Shown here: in pieces, positions 15,471 to 23,462 of the stretch
How the letters are laid out: each line of letters starts with the position of its first letter
How positions within the stretch are numbered: the first letter of the stretch is position 1
Assembly: GCA_019100305.1 (NCBI GenBank)
Contig: JAHRHW010000007.1
Location: forward strand, 1 to 27,147
DNA from: Candidatus Thiodiazotropha taylori
GTDB lineage: Bacteria; Pseudomonadota; Gammaproteobacteria; Chromatiales; Chromatiaceae
Length of the DNA: 27,147 nucleotides
Direction of reading: 5' to 3'
Made by a program: the position numbers and the translations under genes
Notes under the pieces: model-generated
Told to the model about the DNA's origin: nothing
What the model saw: the letters and a program-made list of their open reading frames with translations, nothing else
The model's database searches: none

Positions 15471-17439
15471 TCACAGTCTGACAGCAAGACAGCATCTGCT
15501 TGTCAGCCTCTGTGCCGGGTTTGCAATCGCGCCTCATACCCTGCACGTTCCCCTTCCAATCTCTCTGTTTTTAATCTTTCTCTTCGTCTGGCGACTTACG
15601 GCGCTTCGTTATCCACAATTCCAACCGGGTCGATGGTTGCTGGTACTGACAACCCTGGGCGGCGTGATCCTTACATTCAGCCAATACCATACTCTGATCG
15701 GCCGGGATGCGGGTGTGGGTCTGCTGACCGTAATGATGATACTTAAAATACTCGAGGTGCGAAGACGTCAGGATCTCTATGTCGCCGTCTTCATCTCCTA
15801 CTTTGTGATCATTACCCATTTTCTGTTTGATCAATCGATGGTGATGGCCCTCTATCTGTTTTCCGTGATGGTCTGTTTGACCGCCCTGCTGATTGAGATC
15901 AATCGCATCAAACCATCCGCCACGACACTGGAGCCGTTCGTCAGAACCGCGATCATCACTCTGCAGGCGATTCCAATCGCCATTGTGTTGTTTGTTATTT
16001 TTCCCCGCTTGAGTCAACCCCTCTGGAATCTCGGTATCGGCAGTAGCGGGACCACCGGCCTCAGCGACCGGATGACACCGGGACAGATTGCCGAGCTGAT
16101 CGAATCACCGGAGGTTGCCTTCCGGGTAAGTTTCGTCACCGAGGCACCAGCCGCAGAACAGCGCTACTGGCGCGGCCTGGTGATCTGGGATACGGACGGC
16201 CACAGCTGGTTCAATCGAAAGGATCAGGTGCGTGAAAGACACATGCAACTCAAAGCCCATGGCGAACACAGTTATGAGGTATTCCTCGAAGCACACCAAC
16301 AGCGCTGGTTGTATGCCCTCGACGTCCCTGTCAGTAGCAAACAGAGGTTCAGGCTTTCACAGGATCTGATCCTACAGAGAAGGGAGCCGGTCAGACAATC
16401 ATTGACCTATCAGGTTCGTTCCACCACGGAGCAGCAGAACAAGGTTGTTATGCCCGGCATGCTGCAACGCGCATTGGAGCTGCCAGATAATGTCACTCAA
16501 AGGCAATTCGAACTGGTTGAAGGGTGGCGCGCTAACGCCAAGTCACCCAGAGAAATTGTCGAACTTGCGCTGAGCCACTTCAATAAACAACCTTTTGTCT
16601 ACACGCTCACACCACCCCGTTACCTGGACAACCCAATCGATCAGTTTCTTTTCAATGCTCAAGAGGGTTTCTGTGAACACTACGCAACCAGCTTTACGCA
16701 ACTGATGCGTATCGCGGGTATACCCACCCGTCTGGTGCTGGGTTATCAGGGAGGTGAATACAACGAATTGGGAGACTACTTCATCATCCGCCAATACGAT
16801 GCTCATGCCTGGACGGAAGTCTGGCTGGAAGAGAGCGGTTGGTTGCGAGTCGATCCAACAGCAGCCGTTGCACCGGAACGGATACGCTTCCAACTGAGAA
16901 ATGATTTCGGCACAGAGGGATCGCCAGCGATGTTTCAGCTCGATGAACTGGGGCTGGTCGGTTCAAACCTGCGACGCTTTGCCCATATGCTGGATAATGC
17001 CAATATCCAGTGGCGCCGATGGATCATCGGTTACAGCCGGGAGCACCAGTTCTCTCTGATGCGTAATTTCGGCTTCGACACTCTGACGCCACTTCAGTGG
17101 AGCCTTATCACCATAGGACTGATCGCCGTACCCCTGCTGCTGGTTGCTCTGCGACTGGTACTGTCGGGAAGAAAACAACCGCTCCCGGAGATTATTGCCT
17201 ACGACCGGTTTTGCAAAAAACTTGCCCGGCAGGGCATCAGCAGGAAAACCTATGAAGGTCCGATGGACTACGCGAAACGGGCGATTGGCGAGCGGCCCGA
17301 TCTGACCGCGCCCATCAGCAGAATCACCGCTCTCTACATCAAAGTACGCTATGGGCCCAATGCCGATAAAAGCCAGAGCAAAAGGCTGCTTCAACAGGTT
17401 AGGCAGTTCCGCCCTGGCCGGCAGAAGCCGGGCACCTGA
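15457..17439 (+). CDS. tgpA: TgpA-like membrane transglutaminase (DUF3488-transglutaminase-DUF4129)
   Basis: The 660-residue protein has an N-terminal block of membrane helices (to about residue 190; DUF3488). A periplasmic transglutaminase-like domain follows, then another helix (about 550-570, SLITIGLIAVPLLLVALRLV), and a cytoplasmic DUF4129 tail. The catalytic triad is visible: Cys406 (GFCEHYA), His450 (DAHAWTEVW) and Asp466 (RVDPTAA). The Pseudomonas aeruginosa homologue TgpA is an essential periplasmic-domain protein of this layout. The start codon lies inside the end of the DUF58 gene (14-nt overlap). The gene is convergent with a DUF465 gene only 24 nt away, with no clear terminator between. 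Confidence 0.93.
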   Translation: MQIADHSLTARQHLLVSLCAGFAIAPHTLHVPLPISLFLIFLFVWRLTALRYPQFQPGRWLLVLTTLGGVILTFSQYHTLIGRDAGVGLLTVMMILKILEVRRRQDLYVAVFISYFVIITHFLFDQSMVMALYLFSVMVCLTALLIEINRIKPSATTLEPFVRTAIITLQAIPIAIVLFVIFPRLSQPLWNLGIGSSGTTGLSDRMTPGQIAELIESPEVAFRVSFVTEAPAAEQRYWRGLVIWDTDGHSWFNRKDQVRERHMQLKAHGEHSYEVFLEAHQQRWLYALDVPVSSKQRFRLSQDLILQRREPVRQSLTYQVRSTTEQQNKVVMPGMLQRALELPDNVTQRQFELVEGWRANAKSPREIVELALSHFNKQPFVYTLTPPRYLDNPIDQFLFNAQEGFCEHYATSFTQLMRIAGIPTRLVLGYQGGEYNELGDYFIIRQYDAHAWTEVWLEESGWLRVDPTAAVAPERIRFQLRNDFGTEGSPAMFQLDELGLVGSNLRRFAHMLDNANIQWRRWIIGYSREHQFSLMRNFGFDTLTPLQWSLITIGLIAVPLLLVALRLVLSGRKQPLPEIIAYDRFCKKLARQGISRKTYEGPMDYAKRAIGERPDLTAPISRITALYIKVRYGPNADKSQSKRLLQQVRQFRPGRQKPGT

Positions 17440-17463
17440 CCGTGTCAAGATCGGCTCGATGAC

Positions 17464-17700
17464 TCAATCATGCAGTATGGCATACAACTTGTCTTTCAAC
17501 AGTAAACGCCTTTTTTTCATCTCTTCGATATGAAAATCGGAGACCGGCGTACTCAGCTCCTCCAGATTACGGATATGGGCATCCAGCCAATCGTACTCAT
17601 CCATCAAATTGTGAAACACCTCATTCGTTTTACGCAGATCCGCGATTTTTTCTGCATACTCGGGAAATTCATGCAACAGATCGTGTGATTCGCCCAGCAT
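17464..17700 (-). CDS. DUF465 family small protein (YdcH-like)
   Basis: The 78-residue, highly charged, helical protein matches the DUF465/YdcH pattern: HDLLHEFPEYAEKIADLR at the N-terminus, a central LMDEYDWLDAHI, and the C-terminal EMKKRRLLLKDKLYAIL. The structure is expected to be a helical hairpin. Its function is unknown. AGAGGAGAG lies 8 nt before the ATG. It stands alone between the converging tgpA and the end of mnmE, and is probably transcribed from its own promoter in the AT-rich 156-nt gap upstream. Confidence 0.85.
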   Translation of the reverse strand: MLGESHDLLHEFPEYAEKIADLRKTNEVFHNLMDEYDWLDAHIRNLEELSTPVSDFHIEEMKKRRLLLKDKLYAILHD

Positions 17701-17782
17701 CTTTCTTTCTCTCCTCTTATTAAGAATCTCTATTTCAACACCTTAAAGCGACTCTGGCTACGGCAACAATGTACTGAATCAT

Positions 17783-17809
17783 AAAAAATTGAGTTTTTTA
17801 CAAGCTCAA
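17783..17809 (-). terminator. Possible weak terminator after mnmE
   Basis: On the minus strand TTGAG (complement of 17805-17809) can pair with CTCAA, which runs directly into a T6 tract (complement of 17783-17793). It lies about 50 nt past the mnmE stop. The stem is only 5 bp with an A-rich loop, so efficiency is doubtful. Confidence 0.4.
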
Positions 17810-17856
17810 GCGTTTATCCATGGCTCGGAATGATCGGAAAGCAGATATGGAAAAGG

Positions 17857-19203
17857 CTACTTGCCAATACAGAAACTCGAGAATATCCGGCCCAATAGAT
17901 CGTCTGCCGTAAACTCCCCGGTGATCTCCGAGAGAGCAAGCTGGGCAACTCTCAGATCTTCAGCAAGCAACTCACCCGCCTGGTCCCGCAAAAGACTCTG
18001 TTGTCCGTGCTCAAGATATTGCATGCCCCGCTGAAGCGCATCGAGATGACGACGTCGGGCGATGAACTCCCCTTCATGCTGATCATGATAGCCGGCACAC
18101 TGCTTCAAATGGTCATTCAACAGAGACAGTCCCTCGCCCTGTTTGGCAGACAGACAGATCTCCACCCCATCCTCCAATGGATGCAATCCTGGCGATTTTC
18201 CGGTCAAGTCGATTTTGTTACGGATCAGGGTCACCGGCACTCCTTCGGGCAGGGTAGTTCTGTCCAACGCCATTGGTTCAGGCTCGCTTCGATCATCTAA
18301 TACCCAAAGCACTCTGTCAGCCTCGGCCATCTGTTCCCTTGCCCGCCGCACACCCTCCGCTTCGATCGGATCATCACTCTCCCGCAGACCGGCCGTATCG
18401 ATGATGTGGAGAGGAATGCCATCAAGGGTGATACGCTCCTTGAGCAGGTCCCGGGTGGTGCCGGGAATCTCGGTGACAATCGCTGATTCACTGCCTGCCA
18501 GAGCATTCAGCAGGCTCGACTTCCCTGCATTGGGTCTGCCGGCGATCACCAACGTCAAACCATCACGTAGTACCCGGCCACTTTGAGCAGATTGAAATGT
18601 CTTTTGAACCTGGGACATTATCTCAAGTAAACGCTCACTAACATGGCCATCATTGAGAAAATCGATCTCCTCTTCCGGGAAGTCAATTGCCGCCTCAACA
18701 TAGAGTCGTAACGCAATCAGCTGCTCGACCAGGGTGTGGATACGTTGGGAAAAGTGCCCTTGCAGGGTACGGCTGGCCAGACGGGCAGCGGCATGGCTCT
18801 GGGCATCGATCAGATCGGCGATCGCCTCCGCCTGTACCAGATCGAGTTTGTCATTCAAAAAGGCCCGCTCACTGAACTCACCCGCATGGGCTATTCTGGC
18901 GCCGGCCTGGACAACCGCCTGCAGCAACAGATCCATCACCACCGGACCACCATGACCCTGGAGCTCAAGTACATCCTCACCGGTAAATGAGTGGGGCGCT
19001 GGAAAGTAGAGCGCAATCCCCTGGTCGATGAGCTGCTGTTGCTGATCGGTGATGTCGACCAGTTTGGCTACTCTTGGGGGTGGAAGGCCGCCGATCAGTA
19101 ATTGCGCAATTTGCGGACAGTTGGCACCACTGATACGCACAATCCCAACCCCCCCACGACCGGGTGGGGTTGCGACTGCGGCGATGGTGTCCCGCGCTGC
19201 CAT
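17857..19203 (-). CDS. mnmE: tRNA modification GTPase MnmE (TrmE)
   Basis: MnmE is the GTPase half of the MnmE-MnmG wobble-uridine modification complex. The 448 residues show the N-terminal folate-binding domain (IAAVATPPGRGGVGIVRISG, 7-26) and the inserted G domain. G1 is GRPNAGKSS (222-230), G2 TEIPGTTRD (244-252), G3 DTAG (269-272) and G4 NKID (329-332). The catalytic C-terminal CIGK is at 445-448. It starts 27 nt after the yidC stop in the conserved rpmH-rnpA-yidD-yidC-mnmE run. Its partner mnmG is in the same window, but separated from it by the moxR operon and the DUF465 gene. Confidence 0.97.
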   Translation of the reverse strand: MAARDTIAAVATPPGRGGVGIVRISGANCPQIAQLLIGGLPPPRVAKLVDITDQQQQLIDQGIALYFPAPHSFTGEDVLELQGHGGPVVMDLLLQAVVQAGARIAHAGEFSERAFLNDKLDLVQAEAIADLIDAQSHAAARLASRTLQGHFSQRIHTLVEQLIALRLYVEAAIDFPEEEIDFLNDGHVSERLLEIMSQVQKTFQSAQSGRVLRDGLTLVIAGRPNAGKSSLLNALAGSESAIVTEIPGTTRDLLKERITLDGIPLHIIDTAGLRESDDPIEAEGVRRAREQMAEADRVLWVLDDRSEPEPMALDRTTLPEGVPVTLIRNKIDLTGKSPGLHPLEDGVEICLSAKQGEGLSLLNDHLKQCAGYHDQHEGEFIARRRHLDALQRGMQYLEHGQQSLLRDQAGELLAEDLRVAQLALSEITGEFTADDLLGRIFSSFCIGK

Positions 19204-19230
19204 TGGTTTAGCGCCTGTTAAGAGGCCGCC

Positions 19231-20907
19231 CTAGGTCGCAGCGTTCTCGATCTGGCGAGTGATGTACCACTGCTGGGCAATGGAGATCAGATTGTTGACC
19301 ACCCAGTAGAGTACCAGCCCGGCCGGGAAGAAGGCGAAAAAGATGGTGAAGACAAACGGCAGACTCATCATGATCTTCGCCTGCATCGGATCAGGTGGTG
19401 CCGGATTGAGTTTCTGCTGGACGAACATGGAGACACCCATGATCAATGGCAGAATAAAGTAGGGATCCTTCTCCGAAAGACTCTCAATCCAGAGAATCCA
19501 GGGTGCATGACGCAGCTCCACACTCTCCAACAGCACCCAGTAGAGGGCGATGAATACCGGAATCTGAACCAGAATCGGCAGACAGCCACCGAGTGGATTG
19601 ATCTTCTCAGTCTTATAGAGCTCCATCATGGCCTGCTGGAAACGTTGTTTGTCGTCCCCGTAGCGATCTTTCAGCGCCTGCACTCGGGGTGTAAACTTAC
19701 GCATGTTGGCCATCGATTTGTAGCTGGTCTCGGAGAGCTTGTAGAACACCAGCTTGATCAGAAGCGTCAGCAGGATGATCGCCCAGCCCCAGTTACCCAC
19801 CATGTTGTGGATGGTCTTCAGCAACCAGAAAATCGGTTTGGCGATTACCGTAAGCCAGCCGTAGTCGACGGTCAGTTCCAAACCTTCCGCAATCACTTCC
19901 AGTTGATCCTGCAGTTTCGGACCGACATAGAGCTGTCGACTGATCTGTTGGGTCTGTCCATTTTCAACCGTAACGGATGGGGAGTAGCTTCCAAGCAGAT
20001 ATTTACCGCCATTCAACGCATTGGTGTAGTAGTGCTCGACCTGATCCTTGGGGGGAATCCAGGCACTCAAAAAGTAGTGCTGGATCATCGCCAACCAGCC
20101 CCGATTGGTATCGATATCGAGCTTTTTACTCGCCATATCGTCAAAATCGACCTTCTCGTATTTATCTTTTGGGTTGTAGTAGACACCACCGGTATAGGTG
20201 TAGGTTGTGAAACCATTGCCGTCACCATCCGGCTCGACCCGCTGTAGCTGGCCATAGTCGCGGGCGGCCCAGCTCTCTCCGGACTGATTTTCGATCAGGT
20301 AATCGACGTCGATCAGATAACTGCCGCGATTCAGGGTGAACTGTTTGGTGACCGTCACACCGTTATCACTCTTCCACACCATGGGAATGATCAGCTGATC
20401 CTGAGTCTCAGCCAGCTCATAATTTGTCTGCTCAGTCTGATAGATGGCTTCATGGCTTGGAGCATCGCCTTTCTCTGATCCGATCAGACCCGATTGAGCG
20501 ATGTAGAGGTCAGATCCTGAAGGTGAAAACAGTTCCACCTTCAGGTCAGGGGTATCCAGTGACTCAAAATATTGCAGCAGGTCAGCCCGCTGCACTGTGC
20601 CGCCCAGAGTGGAGATCTCCAGCTTCAGCAGATCGGTCACCACATGGATTACCTGGCCGTTCCGGCCACCCTGCTGTTCACCGGGAACCGCACTGCCCGA
20701 CGCCGCACGAGGCAGATCCGCTTGAACTGCGGCAGTTGGCACTCCAGTATCCTCACCGCTCTGAGGTGTGGCCAGACCACCGTTCTGTTTGGCAGCCTGC
20801 TCTGCTGCCAATTGGGCAGGAACACCATAGTCCTGTTGCCAGGCTTGATAGATCAACAGCCCCAGAAAGGCCAGAGTAAAGAAGAGAATCAGTCTTAGAT
20901 TATCCAT
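19231..20907 (-). CDS. yidC: Membrane protein insertase YidC
   Basis: YidC inserts and folds inner-membrane proteins alone or with Sec; the Fo c and a subunits coded in this window are typical clients. The start at MDNLRLILFF gives 558 residues; a longer frame (to 20955) lies inside yidD and was rejected. It has an N-terminal membrane anchor (4-20), a large periplasmic domain (about 60-350), and the C-terminal Oxa1/YidC core with GDDKQRFQQAMMELYK, KINPLGGCLPILVQIP and the final AGLVLYWVVNNLISI. In the segment LIKLVFYKLSE the conserved positive charge of the groove appears to be Lys where E. coli has Arg366. The start overlaps yidD by 8 nt. Confidence 0.97.
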   Translation of the reverse strand: MDNLRLILFFTLAFLGLLIYQAWQQDYGVPAQLAAEQAAKQNGGLATPQSGEDTGVPTAAVQADLPRAASGSAVPGEQQGGRNGQVIHVVTDLLKLEISTLGGTVQRADLLQYFESLDTPDLKVELFSPSGSDLYIAQSGLIGSEKGDAPSHEAIYQTEQTNYELAETQDQLIIPMVWKSDNGVTVTKQFTLNRGSYLIDVDYLIENQSGESWAARDYGQLQRVEPDGDGNGFTTYTYTGGVYYNPKDKYEKVDFDDMASKKLDIDTNRGWLAMIQHYFLSAWIPPKDQVEHYYTNALNGGKYLLGSYSPSVTVENGQTQQISRQLYVGPKLQDQLEVIAEGLELTVDYGWLTVIAKPIFWLLKTIHNMVGNWGWAIILLTLLIKLVFYKLSETSYKSMANMRKFTPRVQALKDRYGDDKQRFQQAMMELYKTEKINPLGGCLPILVQIPVFIALYWVLLESVELRHAPWILWIESLSEKDPYFILPLIMGVSMFVQQKLNPAPPDPMQAKIMMSLPFVFTIFFAFFPAGLVLYWVVNNLISIAQQWYITRQIENAAT

Positions 20908-21136
20908 GGAACTGCTTTTTTTGAGGTTCGGGAACCGGGTCAACCCCACCTTCATGCCAGGGGTGACAACGTGAAATTCGTTTCAGCGCCAACCAGAATC
21001 CGCGCAACGCCCCATGCTTCTCAATCGCCTCGAGGGAATAGGCTGAGCAGCTGGGATAGAAACGGCAGTGCTGGCCGACAAAGGGGCTCAGTATAGTTTG
21101 GTAGAGCCTGATCAGAAAGATCAATATCTGGCGCAT
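20900..21136 (-). CDS. yidD: Membrane protein insertion efficiency factor YidD
   Basis: The 78-residue protein has the N-terminal amphipathic helix (IFLIRLYQTILSPF) and the conserved CRFYPSCSAYSLEAIEKHG and RISRCHPWHEGGVDPVP motifs with three cysteines. YidD is peripheral on the inner membrane and assists YidC-dependent insertion. It overlaps the 3' end of rnpA by 16 nt and the 5' end of yidC by 8 nt, so all three are translationally linked. Confidence 0.95.
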   Translation of the reverse strand: MRQILIFLIRLYQTILSPFVGQHCRFYPSCSAYSLEAIEKHGALRGFWLALKRISRCHPWHEGGVDPVPEPQKKQFHG

Positions 21137-21486
21137 TGCTCTGCAATCCTATGCCAATGTTGCTGTAGTGAATTGAGACAAACTCGATTATCCGCAAGTG
21201 CTGCGCCTTGTCTGGCGACAACCACAAGATCCAAACCAGTCAATTGTGTCTGGTTGAGACGGAAACTCTCGCGAATGATACGCTTGATACGGTTTCTGTC
21301 CACTGCTTTTCGACAGTTCTTTTTGGCTACTGCCAGGCCTAATCGGGCATCGACACATTGGTTCGGATAGGCCAGCACCAAAAAGAAGCGATCACTGGAG
21401 CGCCGGCCTTCACTAAAAACCCGACGAAATTCGTCGGGCTTAAGTAATCTACGGCTTCGGGGGAAAGCCCCTTCAGATATTGGCAA
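21121..21486 (-). CDS. rnpA: Ribonuclease P protein component
   Basis: This small basic protein binds RNase P RNA and helps 5' maturation of pre-tRNAs. The 121-residue product has the N-terminal LLKPDEFRRVFSEGRRSSD segment, LGLAVAKKNCRKAVDRN and the RNR signature RNRIKRIIRESFR. It starts 11 nt after the rpmH stop, which is the near-universal pairing, and overlaps yidD. The RNase P RNA gene is not in this window. Confidence 0.96.
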   Translation of the reverse strand: MPISEGAFPRSRRLLKPDEFRRVFSEGRRSSDRFFLVLAYPNQCVDARLGLAVAKKNCRKAVDRNRIKRIIRESFRLNQTQLTGLDLVVVARQGAALADNRVCLNSLQQHWHRIAEQCARY

Positions 21487-21497
21487 TGAACCCTGGC

Positions 21498-21632
21498 TCA
21501 GAGAGCGAGACGGGCACGACCCTTGGCGCGACGCGCCTTCAACACTTTGCGGCCATTGCGAGTTGCCATGCGCGCACGAAAACCATGAGTGCGGGCTCGT
21601 TTTAAATTACTGGGCTGAAATGTTCTTTTCAT
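21498..21632 (-). CDS. rpmH: 50S ribosomal protein L34
   Basis: The 44-codon gene codes MKRTFQPSNLKRARTHGF, then RARMATRNGRKVLKARRAKGRARL, the full canonical L34 pattern. It is the first gene of the leftward rpmH-rnpA-yidD-yidC-mnmE run and diverges from dnaA. The ATG is the complement of 21630-21632; the ribosome binding site is not strong. Its promoter is at 21687-21714. Confidence 0.97.
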   Translation of the reverse strand: MKRTFQPSNLKRARTHGFRARMATRNGRKVLKARRAKGRARLAL

Positions 21633-21686
21633 AGCTGCTTACCGGTAAATCCGCCAATGAAGTATGGACGAAAAAAAGACGCGTAG

Positions 21687-21714
21687 ACTAGACCTAAACA
21701 CCATTGCTTGTCAA
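21687..21714 (-). promoter_or_regulatory. Sigma-70 promoter of rpmH-rnpA
   Basis: On the minus strand, a perfect TTGACA (complement of 21709-21714) and TCTAGT (complement of 21687-21692, 4 of 6 consensus) are 16 nt apart. Transcription would start near 21680, about 50 nt before rpmH. A perfect DnaA box lies 43 nt upstream of the -35 element. Confidence 0.65.
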
Positions 21715-21756
21715 TAGAAAACAGCCGTAAACAGAGAAAACAAATTCGTTTTTAAC

Positions 21757-21765
21757 TGTGGATAA
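21757..21765 (-). promoter_or_regulatory. Perfect DnaA box in the rpmH-dnaA gap
   Basis: TGTGGATAA is the exact reverse complement of the DnaA consensus TTATCCACA. It lies between the diverging rpmH and dnaA genes, about 130 nt before the dnaA start, where it could serve dnaA autoregulation, rpmH control or origin function. It is the only perfect box in this gap, and the surrounding 21720-21765 is fairly AT-rich. Confidence 0.75.
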
Positions 21766-21897
21766 CTCTGGCCACCCAGAGTAGACTTGCATTGTTCCAG
21801 CCATTATCGACACGCCCACATAGCCTTGTCACAAGAAGCTGGAGTTTCTTCTGTTTTAAATACCAAGCTGATATTAGACCCTCGCTGGAGAGTGAAA

Positions 21898-23235
21898 TTG
21901 GACCTTTGGCACCGCTGCACCGAGCACCTGGAGCAAGTACTCTCATCACAGCAATACAACACCTGGATCCGACCACTGCAAATCATTGAAGATGACAAAC
22001 TGCTGCGTCTGCTTGCTCCCAACCGCTTTGTGCTCGACTGGGTCCGCAACCACTACCTGGATATGATCCAGAACCATCTGAATGTGGTGAGTAACGGACA
22101 GGCACCCAAGGTCCTCATCGAGATTGGTTCAAAAAGCAAGCCACAGAAGAAACAGCGGGTCACACCACCTCAACCGATAACCGTCACCTCGGGTGGTGAG
22201 AATACAACGCCGATTCAGAGCAATCTCAACCAGAGCTTTGTATTCGATACTTTTGTCGAAGGTAAATCCAATCAGATTGCCCGTGCTGCCTCCATGCAGA
22301 TCGGGGAAAATCCGGGTAAAGCGTATAACCCACTATTTATATATGGTGGCGTAGGACTCGGCAAAACCCACCTGATGCACGCCGTTGGCAACATGATGCT
22401 GAAAAAGAATCCACAGGCCCGAGTTGTCTATCTGCACTCCGAGCGATTCGTTGCAGAGATGGTCAAGGCGCTGCAACACAACACCATTGAGCAGTTCAAA
22501 AAGAAATACCGCTCCGTAAATGCGCTGCTGATCGATGATATTCAGTTTTTCGCAGGCAAAGAGCGTTCACAGGAAGAGTTCTTTCATACCTTCAATGCAC
22601 TGTTCGAATCCCAGCAGCAGATCATCCTATCCAGCGACCGTTTCCCGAAAGAGGTAACCGGCCTTGAAGAGCGACTCAAATCGAGATTCGGCTGGGGACT
22701 GACCGTCGCCATAGAACCACCGGATCTGGAGACCAGGGTCGCCATCCTGCAGAGTAAGGCACTTCAACTGAATGCTGAGTTACCCACGGAAGTCGCTTTC
22801 TTCATGGGCAAGCGGATCCGATCCAACATTCGTGAACTGGAGGGTGCGTTACGACGGGTGATAGCCAACGCAACCTTCACCGGTCGTGACATCAATCTGG
22901 ATTTCGCCAAGAATGCTCTTCGGGATATGCTGGCGGCACACGACAAACAGATTACCATTGAGAATATTCAAAAGACGGTGGCTGAATATTTTCAGATCAG
23001 AACATCCGATCTGGTCTCTTCTAAAAGAAGTCGATCGATCGCAAGACCGAGACAGATTGCAATGACTCTGGCAAAAGAGCTGACCAATCACAGTCTCCCG
23101 GAAATAGGTAGCGCCTTTGGTGGCAGAGACCACACCACAGTGATCCATGCCAACCGAAAGGTTAAAGAGTTAAGAGAGAGTGATCCGAGAATTTCGGAGG
23201 ATTATTCCAATCTGTTAAGAACACTAAGTAGTTAG
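21898..23235 (+). CDS. dnaA: Chromosomal replication initiator DnaA
   Basis: DnaA binds oriC boxes and unwinds the origin. Domain I begins at LWHRCTEHLEQ and contains YNTWIRPLQ. Walker A GGVGLGKTH is at 150-158, Walker B LLIDDIQ at 210-216, sensor 2 region IRELEGALRR at 311-320 and the DNA-binding signature GGRDHTTVIHANRKV at 408-422. There is no ATG start. I chose TTG at 21898 (445 residues) because GGAG lies 7 nt upstream and the product then aligns with other DnaA N-termini. GTG at 21892 is too close to that site, and TTGs at 21787 and 21826 would add unrelated residues. Confidence 0.96.
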   Translation: MDLWHRCTEHLEQVLSSQQYNTWIRPLQIIEDDKLLRLLAPNRFVLDWVRNHYLDMIQNHLNVVSNGQAPKVLIEIGSKSKPQKKQRVTPPQPITVTSGGENTTPIQSNLNQSFVFDTFVEGKSNQIARAASMQIGENPGKAYNPLFIYGGVGLGKTHLMHAVGNMMLKKNPQARVVYLHSERFVAEMVKALQHNTIEQFKKKYRSVNALLIDDIQFFAGKERSQEEFFHTFNALFESQQQIILSSDRFPKEVTGLEERLKSRFGWGLTVAIEPPDLETRVAILQSKALQLNAELPTEVAFFMGKRIRSNIRELEGALRRVIANATFTGRDINLDFAKNALRDMLAAHDKQITIENIQKTVAEYFQIRTSDLVSSKRSRSIARPRQIAMTLAKELTNHSLPEIGSAFGGRDHTTVIHANRKVKELRESDPRISEDYSNLLRTLSS

Positions 23236-23244
23236 TGTGGATAA
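23236..23244 (-). promoter_or_regulatory. Perfect DnaA box
   Basis: TGTGGATAA (reverse complement of TTATCCACA) starts immediately after the dnaA stop codon. Confidence 0.75.
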
Positions 23245-23280
23245 AATGTTTAAAAAAAGCGCAAAATTAAATCAGCATAG

Positions 23281-23289
23281 TTATCCACA
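23281..23289 (+). promoter_or_regulatory. Perfect DnaA box
   Basis: TTATCCACA matches the consensus exactly, in the opposite orientation to the box at 23236 and 36 nt from it. Confidence 0.75.
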
Positions 23290-23331
23290 ATCCGTTAACA
23301 CCTATTCAGCAGGATTAGAGCTGTTCAATAC

Positions 23332-23340
23332 AGTGGATAA
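23332..23340 (-). promoter_or_regulatory. DnaA box, one mismatch
   Basis: AGTGGATAA is the reverse complement of TTATCCACT, differing from consensus at the last base. It borders the AT-rich block on its left side. Confidence 0.55.
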
Positions 23341-23452
23341 ATCAAGAAAATCTCTTAAAAAAACAAATAGATATACAAAGTAAACTTAGATATCTACAGG
23401 CCTAATAACAATAACAGGTCTAAATATCTAAAAATATACTATTAAGATACTG

Positions 23453-23461
23453 AGTGGATAA
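23453..23461 (-). promoter_or_regulatory. DnaA box, one mismatch, at the dnaN start
   Basis: AGTGGATAA borders the AT-rich block on its right side and ends one base before the dnaN ATG. It overlaps the dnaN ribosome binding region, so DnaA binding here could also affect dnaN expression. Confidence 0.5.
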
Positions 23462-23462
23462 C

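Larger units (their letters stand above)
23236..23462. other. Probable replication origin (oriC), dnaA-dnaN gap
   Basis: The 227-bp gap holds two perfect DnaA boxes and two one-mismatch boxes flanking a very AT-rich block (about 23341-23450). That block contains the palindrome TAGATATCTA (23387-23396), inverted arms TTAGATAT (23386-23393) and ATATCTAA (23424-23431), and the direct repeat ACAGGYCTAA (23396-23405 and 23414-23423). This is the layout expected of a DnaA-bound region plus unwinding element. The box in the rpmH-dnaA gap may form a second half of a bipartite origin. Genes diverge from this zone in both directions. Confidence 0.7.

Noticed and set aside
15609..15617. Perfect DnaA box TTATCCACA inside tgpA
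   Set aside because: It is a single copy inside a coding region about 6-8 kb from the proposed origin, with no neighbouring boxes or AT-rich block. Chance or a minor titration site is the simpler reading.
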